Below are positions 10,650-20,546 of a stretch of DNA of 64,000 nucleotides, piece after piece. Source of the stretch: Xanthostigma xanthostigma (Eukaryota; Arthropoda; Insecta; Raphidioptera; Raphidiidae); the NCBI GenBank assembly GCA_963575645.1, contig OY754466.1, positions 43,804,001 to 43,868,000 of the forward strand, written 5' to 3'. The notes beneath the pieces are model-generated. The model did no database searches. It was not told where the DNA came from and saw only the letters and a list, made by a program, of their open reading frames with translations. Positions within the stretch are counted from its first letter, which is position 1. Each line of letters begins with the position of its first letter. The translations under genes and the position numbers were made by a program.

Positions 10650-10875
10650 CTAGTGCGTAAAGTAATGAAATTTACTGTTAGATTTTATGTTTCGTGTTAA
10701 AAGTTACACCAAAATAAGAAAAAAATAAAATAAATAAAAAGTTCTTCACAGAAGTCATTATCACAAAAAAATAACGCATTCCGACCACCAAGTGATAAGG
10801 TTAAATCATTCCAAATTAGTCATAGTTTCTTTTCCTGTGAGGAATACGAGCAATTACCGGTCACCTATATATGAC
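10650..10875. repeat. Single arm of inverted-repeat element F
   Basis: Matches 32500-32693, the right half of the complete inverted-repeat element at 32258-32693: shared blocks include TTTACTGTTAGATTTTATG, AAGTGATAAGGTT and ATACGAGCAATT. The left arm is absent here, so this is a truncated copy. Confidence 0.6.
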
Positions 10876-11422
10876 AGTAGCCAATCAGAACCAACCACAA
10901 AAAAGATAGATATATATTTGCACCCTAATCGCGCGAACACTATCCGTAAATATTGCTTGTTTCGCTGGTGTTAAGAGCCGGTTTTGAAATCGTAATCGTG
11001 CATTTAGAAGTAGTCTATTGTACCGCGTCCGCTTCTTTACTCCACAGTGTAGCTCTGCACTGTGTACAGGTGAGGTGATACTATGGCTCCGTGTTGGAGG
11101 ACCAAGCAGTTTGGTTGGCGTATCCTTGCGTGTCATAACCACACAGGAAATGGAACGATCCACTACCTATTTCCTGACCAGATCATGCAAGCACGGGTGC
11201 TCTAGATTCCTAAGACTTATTATGTTCCTAGTGTTTTACCGGCAATGCTAAAAATAAACTCCGCCTCGCATAGACAGTCCGCAGCAATCTTAAATGCAAA
11301 ACAGATAGTCCGCAATTTATTGGCGCTCGACATCTAATGTTTGGTATCGTACTTCAGTGTAAGAAGTGTTTACACTTTTGACACTATAGCGTTTGTGATA
11401 TAAAAGTGTAAGATACACTGCT
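10876..11422. other. Unassigned DNA
   Basis: No gene or bounded element is seen. Around 11038-11070 a short imperfect palindrome is formed by CACAGTGTAG and CACTGTGTAC. Confidence 0.35.
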
Positions 11423-12216
11423 CTGTGGCTTATATAGTCTGGTCAAAATAGACAAAAAAAAAAATAGTAGTAGGTTTACAATAATTCAATTATTCAAGGT
11501 CAAAGGTTAAAATTTCGGTTTTTTGCACTTTTCTCGTAAACGGTAATAGTTATCTAAAAATAGATCAGACAAAAGTTGTAGATAATGCAGTTGTCTACAA
11601 GAATTGTTCTTATACATTTTTCCCTACGAATCACCATTCTTTTGAAATGGTGACATCAAAAATACTAATATCATTGAAATACGTTAACCAATGCTAATAT
11701 GCATATTAATGAAGATTGACTCTATTCAATAAATAGAGTAACTGTGATCCATTGAAGTTAATGATGAGTATTTGGAAAGAATTCCGTAGCATAAGGATCG
11801 AAAATGAAACAATACTGAGATTTTTTTAAACTTGCATTTAATACTAACGTTTCGATACGTTTTGTATCATCTTCACTTAACTTTTACCATTTACGAGAAA
11901 AGTGCACAAAACCGATACTTTTGACCTTTGATCTCGAATACATTTTGAAGCAGACGTAGGATTGGTGGGGACTCATGATATTTTATTTATTTGCAATAGT
12001 GTACTTACGACCTGTACCTACCAATTTTTAGCTCTATGAGAATTATAGTAAATTGAAATGTTTATTTTGACTGGTCTATATACCATTTGAGGCCCGTGGC
12101 TAATTTTTGCAAAATGTTATACCTAATAATAAATGTTAGGATCGTTTTGTGCTCACCTTCTTCTCGGGTCGGGGGGCCTCTCTTGCCCGTCCTGCTGCCC
12201 TATTGTTGTGCCACTG
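11423..12216. mobile_element. hAT-like element, family A, copy 2 (interrupted)
   Basis: Once 11435-12078 is removed, the left part joins to CTGTGGCTTATATACC followed by TTTGAGGCCCGTGG, matching the start of 770-1360. The right part shares TAATAATAAATG, TAGGATC and CCCTATTGTTGTGCCACTG with that copy. No clear 8-bp TSD remains, so it is older or truncated. Confidence 0.65.
11435..12078. mobile_element. Long-TIR element nested in family A copy 2
   Basis: Ends are TAGTCTGGTCAAAATAGAC and the inverse of TAGACCAGTCAAAATAAAC, flanked by TATA on both sides (11431-11434 and 12079-12082). A second inverted pair inside (AAGTGCACAAAACCGA and its partner near 11525) extends the symmetry to over 100 bp. 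TSD is TATA or TA, so a Tc1/mariner-related origin is possible but not proven. The interior includes a decayed hammerhead-like string on the minus strand near 11846-11876. Confidence 0.7.
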
Positions 12217-12437
12217 CTGTTAATGGTATTTAAATGTCCACTGAAACGTATGAACACTAGGAGCAGTCGTGGCGCCTGAACATTAACAGATGTTAACCGG
12301 AGATACCTCCTAATACGGGCGGTTAAGGGGGGCATAAGGGGGCGGTTAACTATAAATAATGAATCACATCCATGTTTATGATGTTTTAATTTACTATCTT
12401 TTTCAAACAACAAACTACAATATATACACTGTAACAC
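12217..12437 (-). other. Open frame with a C2HC finger-like start; doubtful
   Basis: The minus-strand frame starting at 12437 begins with the spacing C-x2-C-x3-F-x5-L-x2-H-x3-C within its first 24 residues, which fits a C2HC variant of the classical zinc finger. After that it becomes low-information and runs into the hAT end at 12216, where the same sequence occurs at 1305-1360. It could be the first exon of an unknown gene, a pseudogene or chance; the finger is the only support. Confidence 0.2.
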
Positions 12438-12652
12438 TAATCACTACTGCCATAAGCTGTGTGTACGACGTATCGCCAAGTCAAAGCTGTCAAATGTGAA
12501 TGAGATAGATTCAGTGAACACTTCTAGCATACGACAGTGATACAGTGCGCTCGGCTAAAGAAGACCGGTTGGGAAAGGGCGAGAAGTTTACCATTGTGTC
12601 CCTTATTGCATAGAAGCGGATGCAGGATCATTACCTTTTACTAATATAAAAT

Positions 12653-13860
12653 GGGTAGTATTTAAACGAGTGACTGTAAATTACAATTTTGGGTGACAAA
12701 AATAATCAAGTTGGGTTACTGTATTAGGTACTAAGTGAGCGACTGACTGCGCGTGACGAAAAATCAACAGAACAGCAACTTACAAACATCCATTTGAGTT
12801 ACTTAAAATACAAAATGGGAAGCTTCATAATATTTGAGCGACCTAATATTTGTTTGTGTCAACGTTACGTCCTGCATTTTTTCAAAATTTGGCAAATGAT
12901 TTATTTATTTTGAGCGGCATTTTGTTAATAGTTTGAATAGAACTGCGTTTTCTAAAAAATATATACTTAATTGACTGTCAATTAAATATACATTTTTTAG
13001 AAAACGCAGTTCTATTCAAACAATTAACTATTTAATTTGCATACCCCGCAAGGCCTAGTTTATATGAGAGGCGTTCAACGCGCGTTGGCCCAACGCGCGT
13101 TTACAATTTCTATACAATTGTATAGAACTGTTTTTATGATAACGCGCGTTCAACGCGCCACCAACGCGCGTTATCATATAAACAGTTCTATACAGTTGTA
13201 TAGAAACTGTATACGCGCGTTGGGCCAACGCGCGTTGAACGCTCTTCATGTGTGCTAGGCCTTATCGTTCACCTCGGAATTGTTTTTTTAAAACTCCACA
13301 TTTGCCCCTTCCCGTTTCACTGCGAGACAATTCGCATACCCCTTTATCGTTCACCTCGGAATTACAATTCGCATACCCGTTTATCGTTCACCCCGGAATT
13401 ATTTTTTTAAAAACTCCACCTTTGCCCCATCGCGTTTCACTGCGAGACAATTCGGATACCCCTTTATCAAAAAAGCGGTGGTTTTCATTCTTCATGAAAA
13501 TGTGAGTTTTAAGTTGTAGTCTCAAAGTGAAAAAAAAAAATAAAAAGTAAAAACAAAAGACGATATCTGCTTCAAAATTACCGAAGGCATTCTAGTCGCT
13601 CACTTAGTAAATTAGTCGCTCACTTAGTAATTTAGTCGCTCACTTAGTAATCTAGTCACCCAACTATTATTTTAATATCTCAAATGGATTATTCACAACC
13701 CAATGTTTGTAAGCCCGTTCTGGATTTTATTATTAACCAATATTCGTCGCTAGTTTAGTCATTTTTTCGCTTACTCTATTTCCTACCGCTCAAGTTATTA
13801 AAACAGTATCTCATTATCAGTCACCAAGTTTTTTTTTATTCGACCGTTTTCTAATTCCCC
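12653..13860 (-). mobile_element. Mutator-like MITE, family G, copy 1
   Basis: It starts GGGTAGTATTTAAACGAG and ends GACCGTTTTCTAATTCCCC, flanked by a perfect 9-bp TSD ATATAAAAT (12644-12652 and 13861-13869). The ends are G-initiated and only loosely inverted, which with the 9-bp TSD fits Mutator-like elements. Inside are many phrases of the type AGTCGCTCACTTAGTAA, a hairpin at about 12930-13025, blocks containing TTCACCTCGGAATT, and a nested foldback at 13051-13262. Orientation is opposite to the copies at 33989 and 56757. Confidence 0.85.
13051..13262. mobile_element. Foldback MITE of CAACGCGCG words, PIF/Harbinger-like
   Basis: It begins AGGCCTAGTTTATATG and ends in the inverse of AGGCCTAGCACACATG; almost the whole element is an inverted repeat of GTTCAACGCGCGTTGG words. 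The two sister elements at 33989 and 56757 lack it and read CCCCGTTATCG at the matching site, so it is a later insertion. The flanking duplication is blurred. The AGGCC start resembles the TWA-duplicating elements at 59608 and 62185. Confidence 0.75.
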
Positions 13861-14485
13861 ATATAAAATGCATGTGCGCTCTTCTGCAATAAGGTCATAG
13901 TACATTCCATAGACCAGTCTTCTTTTAAAATTCGTACAGTACATGCTTATTTGTACTAATGTGTTTTGGTTCTATTTACTTTTTTAGACACTAATGGCAT
14001 CGATTGTCGAGCGTCTATAATTTACAAAGCACCCTCCCCCCCTCTCTCTCCCCGAAAGTATGCAGCGTTGCGATGGAGGCGTCGTATTAGCGTATATTTA
14101 CTTGGTATGAGAGCTGCTTTAATTATAGATCGAGAATCTATGATACAGAGAACGAGTACTACTTCTGTGCAATGTACAACAAGGAGTACATGGAGAGATA
14201 TAGAGAGTAGAGACTCGGGAGAGAGAGAGAGAGAGGATTGGATCGCGCATTGCGACGCGACGTCGTAAACAGAACACAGAACAATACAGTACACACAGCG
14301 AGTGGATTGTAGAGCAAACGTCGCGTCGTTGGCTGCTTTAATATTTGATTATTATTGAAGCCCTGGTATTGTGTACTTATGTAGAGTTTGTTTCAAGATA
14401 CGCGGTGTGATTAAAGTCAAACTAGAATTTATATTGCAGCAGATATTCGCCTGAAACAGAGATTTCGAAACTTATTTATGCTCGA
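13861..14485 (+). other. Unassigned, with a CpG and GA-rich patch
   Basis: Positions 14170-14340 contain a (GA)n run at about 14216-14234 followed by GCGACGCGACGTCG and a second GTCGCGTCG, markedly richer in CpG than the flanks. It could be a 5'-UTR or regulatory patch, but no splice site or frame supports that. The rest is unassigned. Confidence 0.3.
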
Positions 14486-14778
14486 TTGTCAAAAAAAAAC
14501 GAGTGTGTTTTAGACCACACGTCTGAAGTAAAACTGTTTCCTGCTATAATTTGTTATAATCCACCCGAAAATTTACAAAATTTTACAATTTTATTCACTT
14601 TAAACGTAGAATATTTAATGTATTGAACAAAATATTAATTTATAAAATTGTTCGAGAACGAAATGAACAGTCTAATGTAAGAAGAAAGAAATATAAACAT
14701 AAAGATAATGAAAACAAAAGTAATACATTGCAGTTACTTAGCTCTCGTTGGATTTTAAGCGTAAATCTTTATGAAATA

Positions 14779-15524
14779 CTAGCGGTCCTGCCCGGTTTCA
14801 CCCGGGTGCAAAAGAACGAATGGGGGAGGAAGGGGCATGAGTACGCACATCCATCTTGGTTTACCGAGATGAATGTTGTGTCCAAACTTCAGAATGATTG
14901 GCGTTACCGATCAAAAGTTTTTGTCGTTAATTAAAGCAGTAGGTATTTATACTTTTTTTAAGTAATAAATTTCGTTTAATATAAGAAATAATTAATTGAA
15001 AATACTGTAGGAAAATTATTTTTATATAGGTGCCTATATAGTTGTAACAGTTTTCAAATGAGCTATTAATTAGATTTATTTAATTTTAATTAGTCGTAAT
15101 AAAATTTAAAAAAATTGAAATGTAAGCCTTAGAAAAAAGCAATGTAGAAAATAAAAAAAAAATAAAAACATGTTTGCCGACGTGGGGCTTGAACCCTAGA
15201 CCCTGGCATTAAGAGTCTTACGCTCTACCGATTGAGCTACCCGGACTTGTATACTTGGCGCGCTAATATTGCAATATTTCGTTAAGGCATTTCACCTGAT
15301 AATATTTGTCGCACGGACTAATTTTAAGTTGCATTTTGCAACATTTTTCATTGATGCTCCGCTCCAATTGGTCGTAGCGGAATATTATATAGCCTATAGC
15401 TTTCCTCGATAAATGGGCTATTCAACAAAAAAAAAAATTTTTCAATTCGAACCAGTATTTCCTGAGATTAGCGCGCTCAAACAAACAAACAAACAAACTC
15501 TTCAGCTTTATATATTAGTATAGA
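14779..15524 (-). mobile_element. Helitron-like element carrying a tRNA-Lys-like segment
   Basis: On the minus strand it starts A|TCTATACTAATATATAAAGC, runs through a tRNA-like block at 15175-15246, and ends with the CCCGG..CCGGG hairpin and CTAG|T at 14779-14782. Both ends and the A/T target are intact. It interrupts a family E element, so family E is older. No Rep/helicase coding sequence is present. Confidence 0.8.
15175..15246 (-). pseudogene. tRNA-Lys(CUU)-like segment inside a Helitron
   Basis: The minus strand reads like tRNA-Lys: an A-box region TAGCTCAATCGGTAGAGC, anticodon loop CTCTTAA with CTT, and a B-box-like GGTTCAAGCCCC. Several acceptor, anticodon-stem and T-arm pairs are broken, so it is not a functional tRNA. 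It has the same sense as the Helitron. It probably derives from a tRNA-Lys SINE or a captured tRNA gene. Confidence 0.7.
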
Positions 15525-15800
15525 TTATGTAAAGTAGGTTTACAAAACTTTTTTCTGTCACCCGATACCACCACTGGCAAGTAAAGTATGTGTCATTCTA
15601 TTGTTAGTACTGATTATATTTTCGGCCACCTGATGGCGCCACTAGCCAGTGAAGTATTTGTCATCCTCTTTCTATCTTGATTAACTTATATCTCCCTCTC
15701 AACTTCGCCTCGCGCGATCACACATCCGTAAATCTCTCGTCAGGCATTCACCAGCTTACACCCCAAGTCAAGCTTGCGTAAAGAAGTTTTACTTCAAAAA

Positions 15801-16235
15801 TCGCTTTTCAAGCTAAATTTTGATCAAAATGCGTAGAAAAACGTTGTGGAAAAAACGGATGCTAAATACATCTACAATTGTCAGAATAACTTCTTAGGCC
15901 CCAAAACGTCGAGATCTGATGAAAATTTGATTTTCAAGAATCGGACCGAAACCAATAACCGATCTGGCAACACTGTCGACTCCTGGCCTGTACTCCTTGG
16001 CGACGTGTCACTACCTTATTCGCTACACTCCTCCAATTATAATTGACTATTAACTGTATAATCCAACTTTTCACTAGTTTCGATTAGTTTAATTAGTTTT
16101 TGATCAGATTGATTGAAATAGGTTCGACTTGACAGTTGGAATTTGCTATTATTTTAGAAACTGTTCCTGTTACTTTTTTGCTGCAAGAATCAGCACGATT
16201 AATGTAATGTTTTTATTGCTTTTTATATACATATA
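15801..16235. repeat. Fragments of dispersed repeats
   Basis: TTTTGATCAAAATGCGTAG at about 15818 recurs at 42262, and CCAAAACGTCGAGATCTGAT at about 15902 recurs inverted at 33835-33855. The region therefore contains repeat debris, but no termini were found. No coding sequence was recognised. Confidence 0.45.
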
Positions 16236-16640
16236 CTAGCGGCCCGGCCCGGTTTCACCCGGGTGCGATAGATATGATTCTGCAAAATGTACTTCGTTTG
16301 CCGCCCGGCGTCTGAACTAATAGCTTTGAGCAAATTCTATTAGTTTTGCTTCTGAACTAATAGCTTTCAGCGAAATCTATCAGATGTCGCTACTTGGTAC
16401 TAAAACATGTTTTTGTTTGCTTCTAAACTAATTGCTTCGGGCAAGTTCTATCAGATGTCGCTACATGTTACTAAAACAGTTTAATTTCACAAAACACAGT
16501 AATTTTGTACAAAATATTCAATAAAAAGTAGTGTTGACTTTTTTTAACCTCTCAAAAAGTTATGACTGAACAAACATAACAAAATATTGGTACATGACGT
16601 CGAATTGATAACCTCTTTTTTTAAGCCGGTTGAAACGGTT
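16236..16640 (-). mobile_element. Second Helitron-like family with internal tandem units
   Basis: The minus strand ends in a CCCGG..CCGGG hairpin and CTAG (16236-16239), as in the main family, but the adjacent sequence (GGTGCGATAGATATGATTC) differs and matches 47895-47935. Inside are three partial units containing GAACTAATAGCTTT and ATCAGATGTCGCTAC, roughly 65-110 bp apart. The 5' end was not identified; it abuts the next Helitron at 16648. Confidence 0.5.
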
Positions 16641-16647
16641 AAATAAA

Positions 16648-17473
16648 TCTATACTAATATATAAAGCTGAGGAGTTTGTTTGATTGTTTTGTTGAATGCG
16701 CTAATCTCAGGAACTGCTGGTTCGAATTGAATTTTTTTTGTTGGATCTCTTATCATTTAGCCTGAAAGTGATTACACCATTCAAAAGCAACAAATTAGCA
16801 ACAAATTATGGTACTTTCATAATGAGTATATCTAAGCTACTTATAGAGATACAACCACTGGCTATGCCATCTTTATATAACGCTACCGTATCCATTGTTT
16901 ATCGAAAACGGTCAGAGCAACAAAATTAGTTTTGGGGTAACAAATTAGCAACAAAATAGCAACAAATTATGGTACTATTAACTTCGTGGGCTTTTGATGT
17001 GGATATGCTAACTTTATAGACCTAACATTTTTCATTTATGTTCCGCTCCTATTAGTCGTAGTGTGTTATTCAATGAATTATATATGTGATTTTTAATGTA
17101 AATTTTATTTATTTTAATGTAACTTTTATTAACTTTTTATGACGAATCACACACTTTCCAGTCAATGTGAAATAAAGTTATTATTATTATTATTATATAG
17201 CCTATAGCCTTCCTTGATAAATGGGCTGTCCATTTATCGAGGAAGGTATAGGCTATATAATATCACGCTACGGCCAATAGGAGTGGAGCATCAATGAAAC
17301 ATGTTGCAAAATATAATTCAAAATTTGTTCGTCCGACAAAAACTGTTGAACTCCGATCATTATGAAATTTGGACACAACATTCATCTCGGTAAACTAATT
17401 ATGAACGTGCGTACTCATGTCCCTCCTCCCGTTCGTTCTTTTGCACCCGGGTGAAACCGGGCGGGACCGCTAT
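16648..17473 (+). mobile_element. Helitron-like element, plus orientation, rearranged
   Basis: It starts A|TCTATACTAATATATAAAGC at 16648 and ends with the hairpin and a decayed CTAT near 17473. The middle is disturbed: 17036-17230 holds an inverted piece of the same family, producing a hairpin around GATAAATGGGC and GCCTATAGCC words, interrupted by a LINE-like tail. Two blocks with AACAAATTAGCAACAAA (16790 and 16940) form a diverged internal duplication. Confidence 0.65.
17070..17196 (+). repeat. Probable 3' end of a retrotransposon with (TTA)n tail
   Basis: The stretch ends GTGAAATAAAG followed by TTATTATTATTATTA, the usual look of a truncated non-LTR element tail, and splits an inverted Helitron fragment (GTCGTAGTGTG on the left, TATAGCCTATAGCC on the right). 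Only the 3' end is present, so the clade cannot be named. Confidence 0.5.
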
Positions 17474-18470
17474 ATATGATATTTTAGATGTTTGATATAT
17501 TATGCTCATGTACACGTGCCATATTATCATGGCGTAAAGAGTGGATACGAGATAGCAGCTGATCGATGTGATCACCATGGTTACTGTTGCGACCGACGCG
17601 AGGCACCACCATACACAATGTACCGCTCGCGCTTCACCACCGCATCATCAAAAAGCGTTCAACCACCTACGTCTCTTCGGCCTCCACCTCACTTCGTCAA
17701 ATGTCAAATGTAACAAACAATAAACAACAACAATTTATTTACAACTAGTCGCATCTACCCGACGTTGCCCGGAAAAAAAGCCTATTGCTTCGATAGCATA
17801 AACCTTCTCACATAATATTTCATCTCGATATTATAACAAAACTGTTTTAGTTCGTGGTGGAAAATATTTATTTACAGTAATAATAACGTTAACAAAACAA
17901 ATAAATAAACAAACGAAAATTACTTCTTTATAGCGTAACAGAAACAAAACTATTAAAATGAAGAATAAGTAATAAGAAATACAAAGTCACTATTTATGTA
18001 CACTTAACACTATATGACTATATACACAATATTATTTACAACACAGGAACACACCAAAATTTATTTAGCACACTTATTCACACAGTTCATTTATTTATTT
18101 ATCTCAGTATTTACCTCAGTACTGCTCACGGTACTAACTGTCATTTCAATGAAGCACATGTATCACTGTCTCTGTATGACTGACTCTCCACTGAAATATT
18201 CCGTGGTTTATGTATGCGCTAGATCGTTCTTTCCTTTCTTTCATTGCTGTCTGGAATTTGGCAACAAAGCCCTTTTTACCTACCCATATTTTTAAAACAA
18301 CAATCCGATTGTTGTCGCCCTACAACAATCTGTGTACCATTGTTAGAATGACGAGCCGATTGTTGTCTCACGAAAGGCTTTGTCGTCTCAACGAGGAGCG
18401 TGTAACAATATGTTCATTGAAAATATCTTTACTTGCATATTTCTTCAGTTGACAACAGAAATAAAATCGT
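17474..18470. other. Mostly unassigned; Helitron-like end near 17745
   Basis: ACTAGTCGCATCTACCCGACG followed by TTGCCCGG at about 17744 resembles the inverse of a Helitron 3' end (hairpin plus CTAG), but no partner start was found. TTGTCGCCC and TTGTCTC words near 18313-18370 repeat ACAATC motifs. The 93- and 80-codon frames over 18014-18452 are unrecognised and probably chance. Confidence 0.35.
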
Positions 18471-18478
18471 ATTCAAAA

Positions 18479-18990
18479 TAGAGATGGGATAAACGGGTCT
18501 TTTTAGTGATCTGCATCTTTGCATCTGGATCCCGTATGTGAGCCGGCTCCCTGAACCGGTTCAAAAAGAGCCGAGTTCTGAATATGTTATTCGAGTCAAC
18601 TGAGCCACTGAGTTAGTTGAGTCAATCATATCACGTAATATTATGCCAGTGACTGACTCACATATTATAAGGCGGGGTTTTACAGGTTGCTACTTGCTAT
18701 GTTACAGAAAGCATATTACAATATGCAATACCTACAATACCTTAAATAGTTGTGACTTAAGTAAAACACTATAATAACTGCACCGCCTGTGCGTAGTGTG
18801 TACCATAGCCAGACATATGATGCATGAGTCATTTGAGCTGACAGATCTTATTGCTTCTGTGTGTTAAGTGTTTCACTGAGTTATGCGGATCCGTTGATCC
18901 TTCGGCTCATAAAAAAGTGAGTCGGCTCTCACGGATCTTCTGTCGGAGCCGGCTCTTTGAACCGGTTCAGATCTGAGCTACCCAACCCTA
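18479..18990. mobile_element. hAT-like MITE, family C, copy 2 (uninterrupted)
   Basis: Starts TAGAGATGGGATAAACGGG and ends CCCAACCCTA, with a perfect 8-bp TSD ATTCAAAA (18471-18478 and 18991-18998). Both subterminal regions carry GAACCGGTTC and GAGCCGGCTC. At 512 bp it is the reference copy for the interrupted element at 4372-5812, and its GTGACTTAAGT is the empty TTAA site. Confidence 0.9.
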
Positions 18991-18998
18991 ATTCAAAA

Positions 18999-19322
18999 GA
19001 CAGATACTCTAAAGTCTAAGCTAAGGCATTTATGAACGATAGAGCAATTAGCCGAACTAAATAACGCGCAATAACTTGTGGATCAGGAGTTGCACGGTGT
19101 ACACCGCGGATATCTGATGATGATGTTTCATGTGCTGCTTCGGAGTGCAGAACAGCGCCACACAGAACACACACGGGTTATGTGCAGTTAATTTTTGGCG
19201 TTGATTGTGTAACTATTACACTATTTCCTAAAATATAAATATGGAAAATATAATTCATTCTAAAGTTATGAAGTACCTAAAATTTTGGTTGTTCTGCAGC
19301 TCTGCAGCGCTCATACTAGTCT
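18999..19322. other. Unassigned spacer
   Basis: No gene or bounded element is seen. A short patch around 19090-19190 is slightly CpG-richer (GTACACCGCGGATATC) without further signals. Confidence 0.35.
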
Positions 19323-19802
19323 AAGATCCGGTATTAGAAATATATACGCTCATCTGTTATTTGATGACAAATATTATATTATGTTAGGTAATATATACAA
19401 TATACATTGTTAATAATCGCACATGGTTTGCCCAGCTAAATCGCGTACCGATGGTTTTAAATTAAGTAAATTCTAATTAACTTTTTTGAATTAGCTACCC
19501 CGATTTGTTTGTCATAAAAATCGAGCCTAAAATGAGAGAATATGACACAAGGAATTGGAATATACTATTGATTCTATACATAAATATATAGACTATCCAC
19601 ATAAACATACCTTGTAAATAGTCGTGTTCTGTGTACTTTGAGTTTATTTATTTTGTTTTGTGTCATATTCTCTCATCTTAGGCTCGATTTTTTTGATTAA
19701 CAAATCGGAGAAGTTGATCCAATAAACTCAATTAGAATTTATTTAATTGAACAGCATTGGTACGCGATTTAGCTAGGCAACCTGTGTGCGATTTATCAAT
19801 GT

Positions 19803-19975
19803 ATATGTTACGGTGAATGTAAACTCTTGGGAAATGTACACTTTTACCGTAAAATGTGCCGGAAAATGTGTAAATTTGCTGCAATATCTACATTTAATGT
19901 ACACATTTTCTGGCACATTTTACGGTAAAAGTGTACATTTCCCAAGAGTTTACATTTACCGTAACATATTTATTA
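19803..19975. mobile_element. Foldback MITE (hairpin of about 75-bp arms)
   Basis: The left arm contains GTTACGGTGAATGTAAACTC and the right arm its inverse, with near-perfect pairing through ACTTTTACCGTAAAATGTGCC. The central loop is about 20 bp. The 64-codon frame over 19786-19980 is the palindrome read through. It lies at the left edge of repeat D. Confidence 0.8.
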
Positions 19976-19984
19976 TCTAATATA

Positions 19985-20490
19985 TATAATCAGCATATAT
20001 ATTAATACGCTAAGGTTAAAGATGTTTGCCTCCCTTTTTAGAAAAAACCTCACAATTTGTCCACATAAATTATATATCATTTTACAGATAATTGCTTGCT
20101 CTACTGACATCGACAACTAAAAAATTTATTATTGCTTTTGTTTTTGTAAATTAATTAAAATACAGCAACGCTGAACAAAGTCTGCCATCTAACGGCTTTA
20201 ATTTTGAAACAGCGAGCAACGCTGAACAAAGTGACAGCAATGCTGCATGATGCCATCTGGCTTAGCTTAACGCTTTTGCTACTTGCGCCTCTATATAAAA
20301 CAATTTTAGTAAAATATTTCTTCGATCTGTCATCTGAGCTTCATATTGTAATACAACAAAAAGAAGAGCGTTATAAGCAGTGTGCAAAATTAGAAACGAA
20401 TTGAATACCTGCAATCATATTTAAAAAATAATTTTGTAAAGTGATAATTATTATACTTATTTAGTGCGAATAATTCGCACAGGTCACACT
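19985..20490. repeat. Dispersed repeat D, copy 2
   Basis: Matches 6777-7396 from ATTAATACGCTAAGG to AATTCGCACAGGTCACAC, shorter by the loss of one internal GCCATCTGACGG block. It interrupts the right arm of the inverted repeat 19323-20546. Confidence 0.65.
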
Positions 20491-20546
20491 AGTCTTTGTC
20501 ATCATCAAATAACAGATGAGGGTATATATTTCTAATACCGGATCTT

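Larger units (their letters stand above)
14486..15800 (-). mobile_element. Family E element, copy 1, split by a Helitron
   Basis: This is the inverse of 38248-38756: shared blocks include GACCACACGTCTGAAGTAAA, CTTAGCTCTCGTTGGATTTT, CACTAGCCAGTGAAGTATTT and CCAAGTCAAGCTTG, ending AAGAAGTTTTACTTC. A 746-bp Helitron-like element sits inside. The flanking unique part of family E is non-coding. Ends with GAAGTAAAACTTC-type inverted repeats suggest a DNA transposon of unknown superfamily. Confidence 0.7.
19323..20546. repeat. Long inverted-repeat element with insertions in one arm
   Basis: The left arm (19323-19550) begins AAGATCCGGTATTAGAAATA and continues through CAAATAACAG-type, AAATCGCGTACC and AATCGAGCCTAA blocks to ATGACACAA. 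The right arm repeats these in inverse from 19658 to 20546, but is split by a foldback at 19803-19975 and by dispersed repeat D (19985-20490). The arms look about 75-85% alike by eye. The superfamily is unknown. Confidence 0.75.

Noticed and set aside
15175-15246. Functional tRNA-Lys gene
   Set aside because: The CTT anticodon is kept, but acceptor and stem pairs are lost and the block is repeated inside other Helitron copies.
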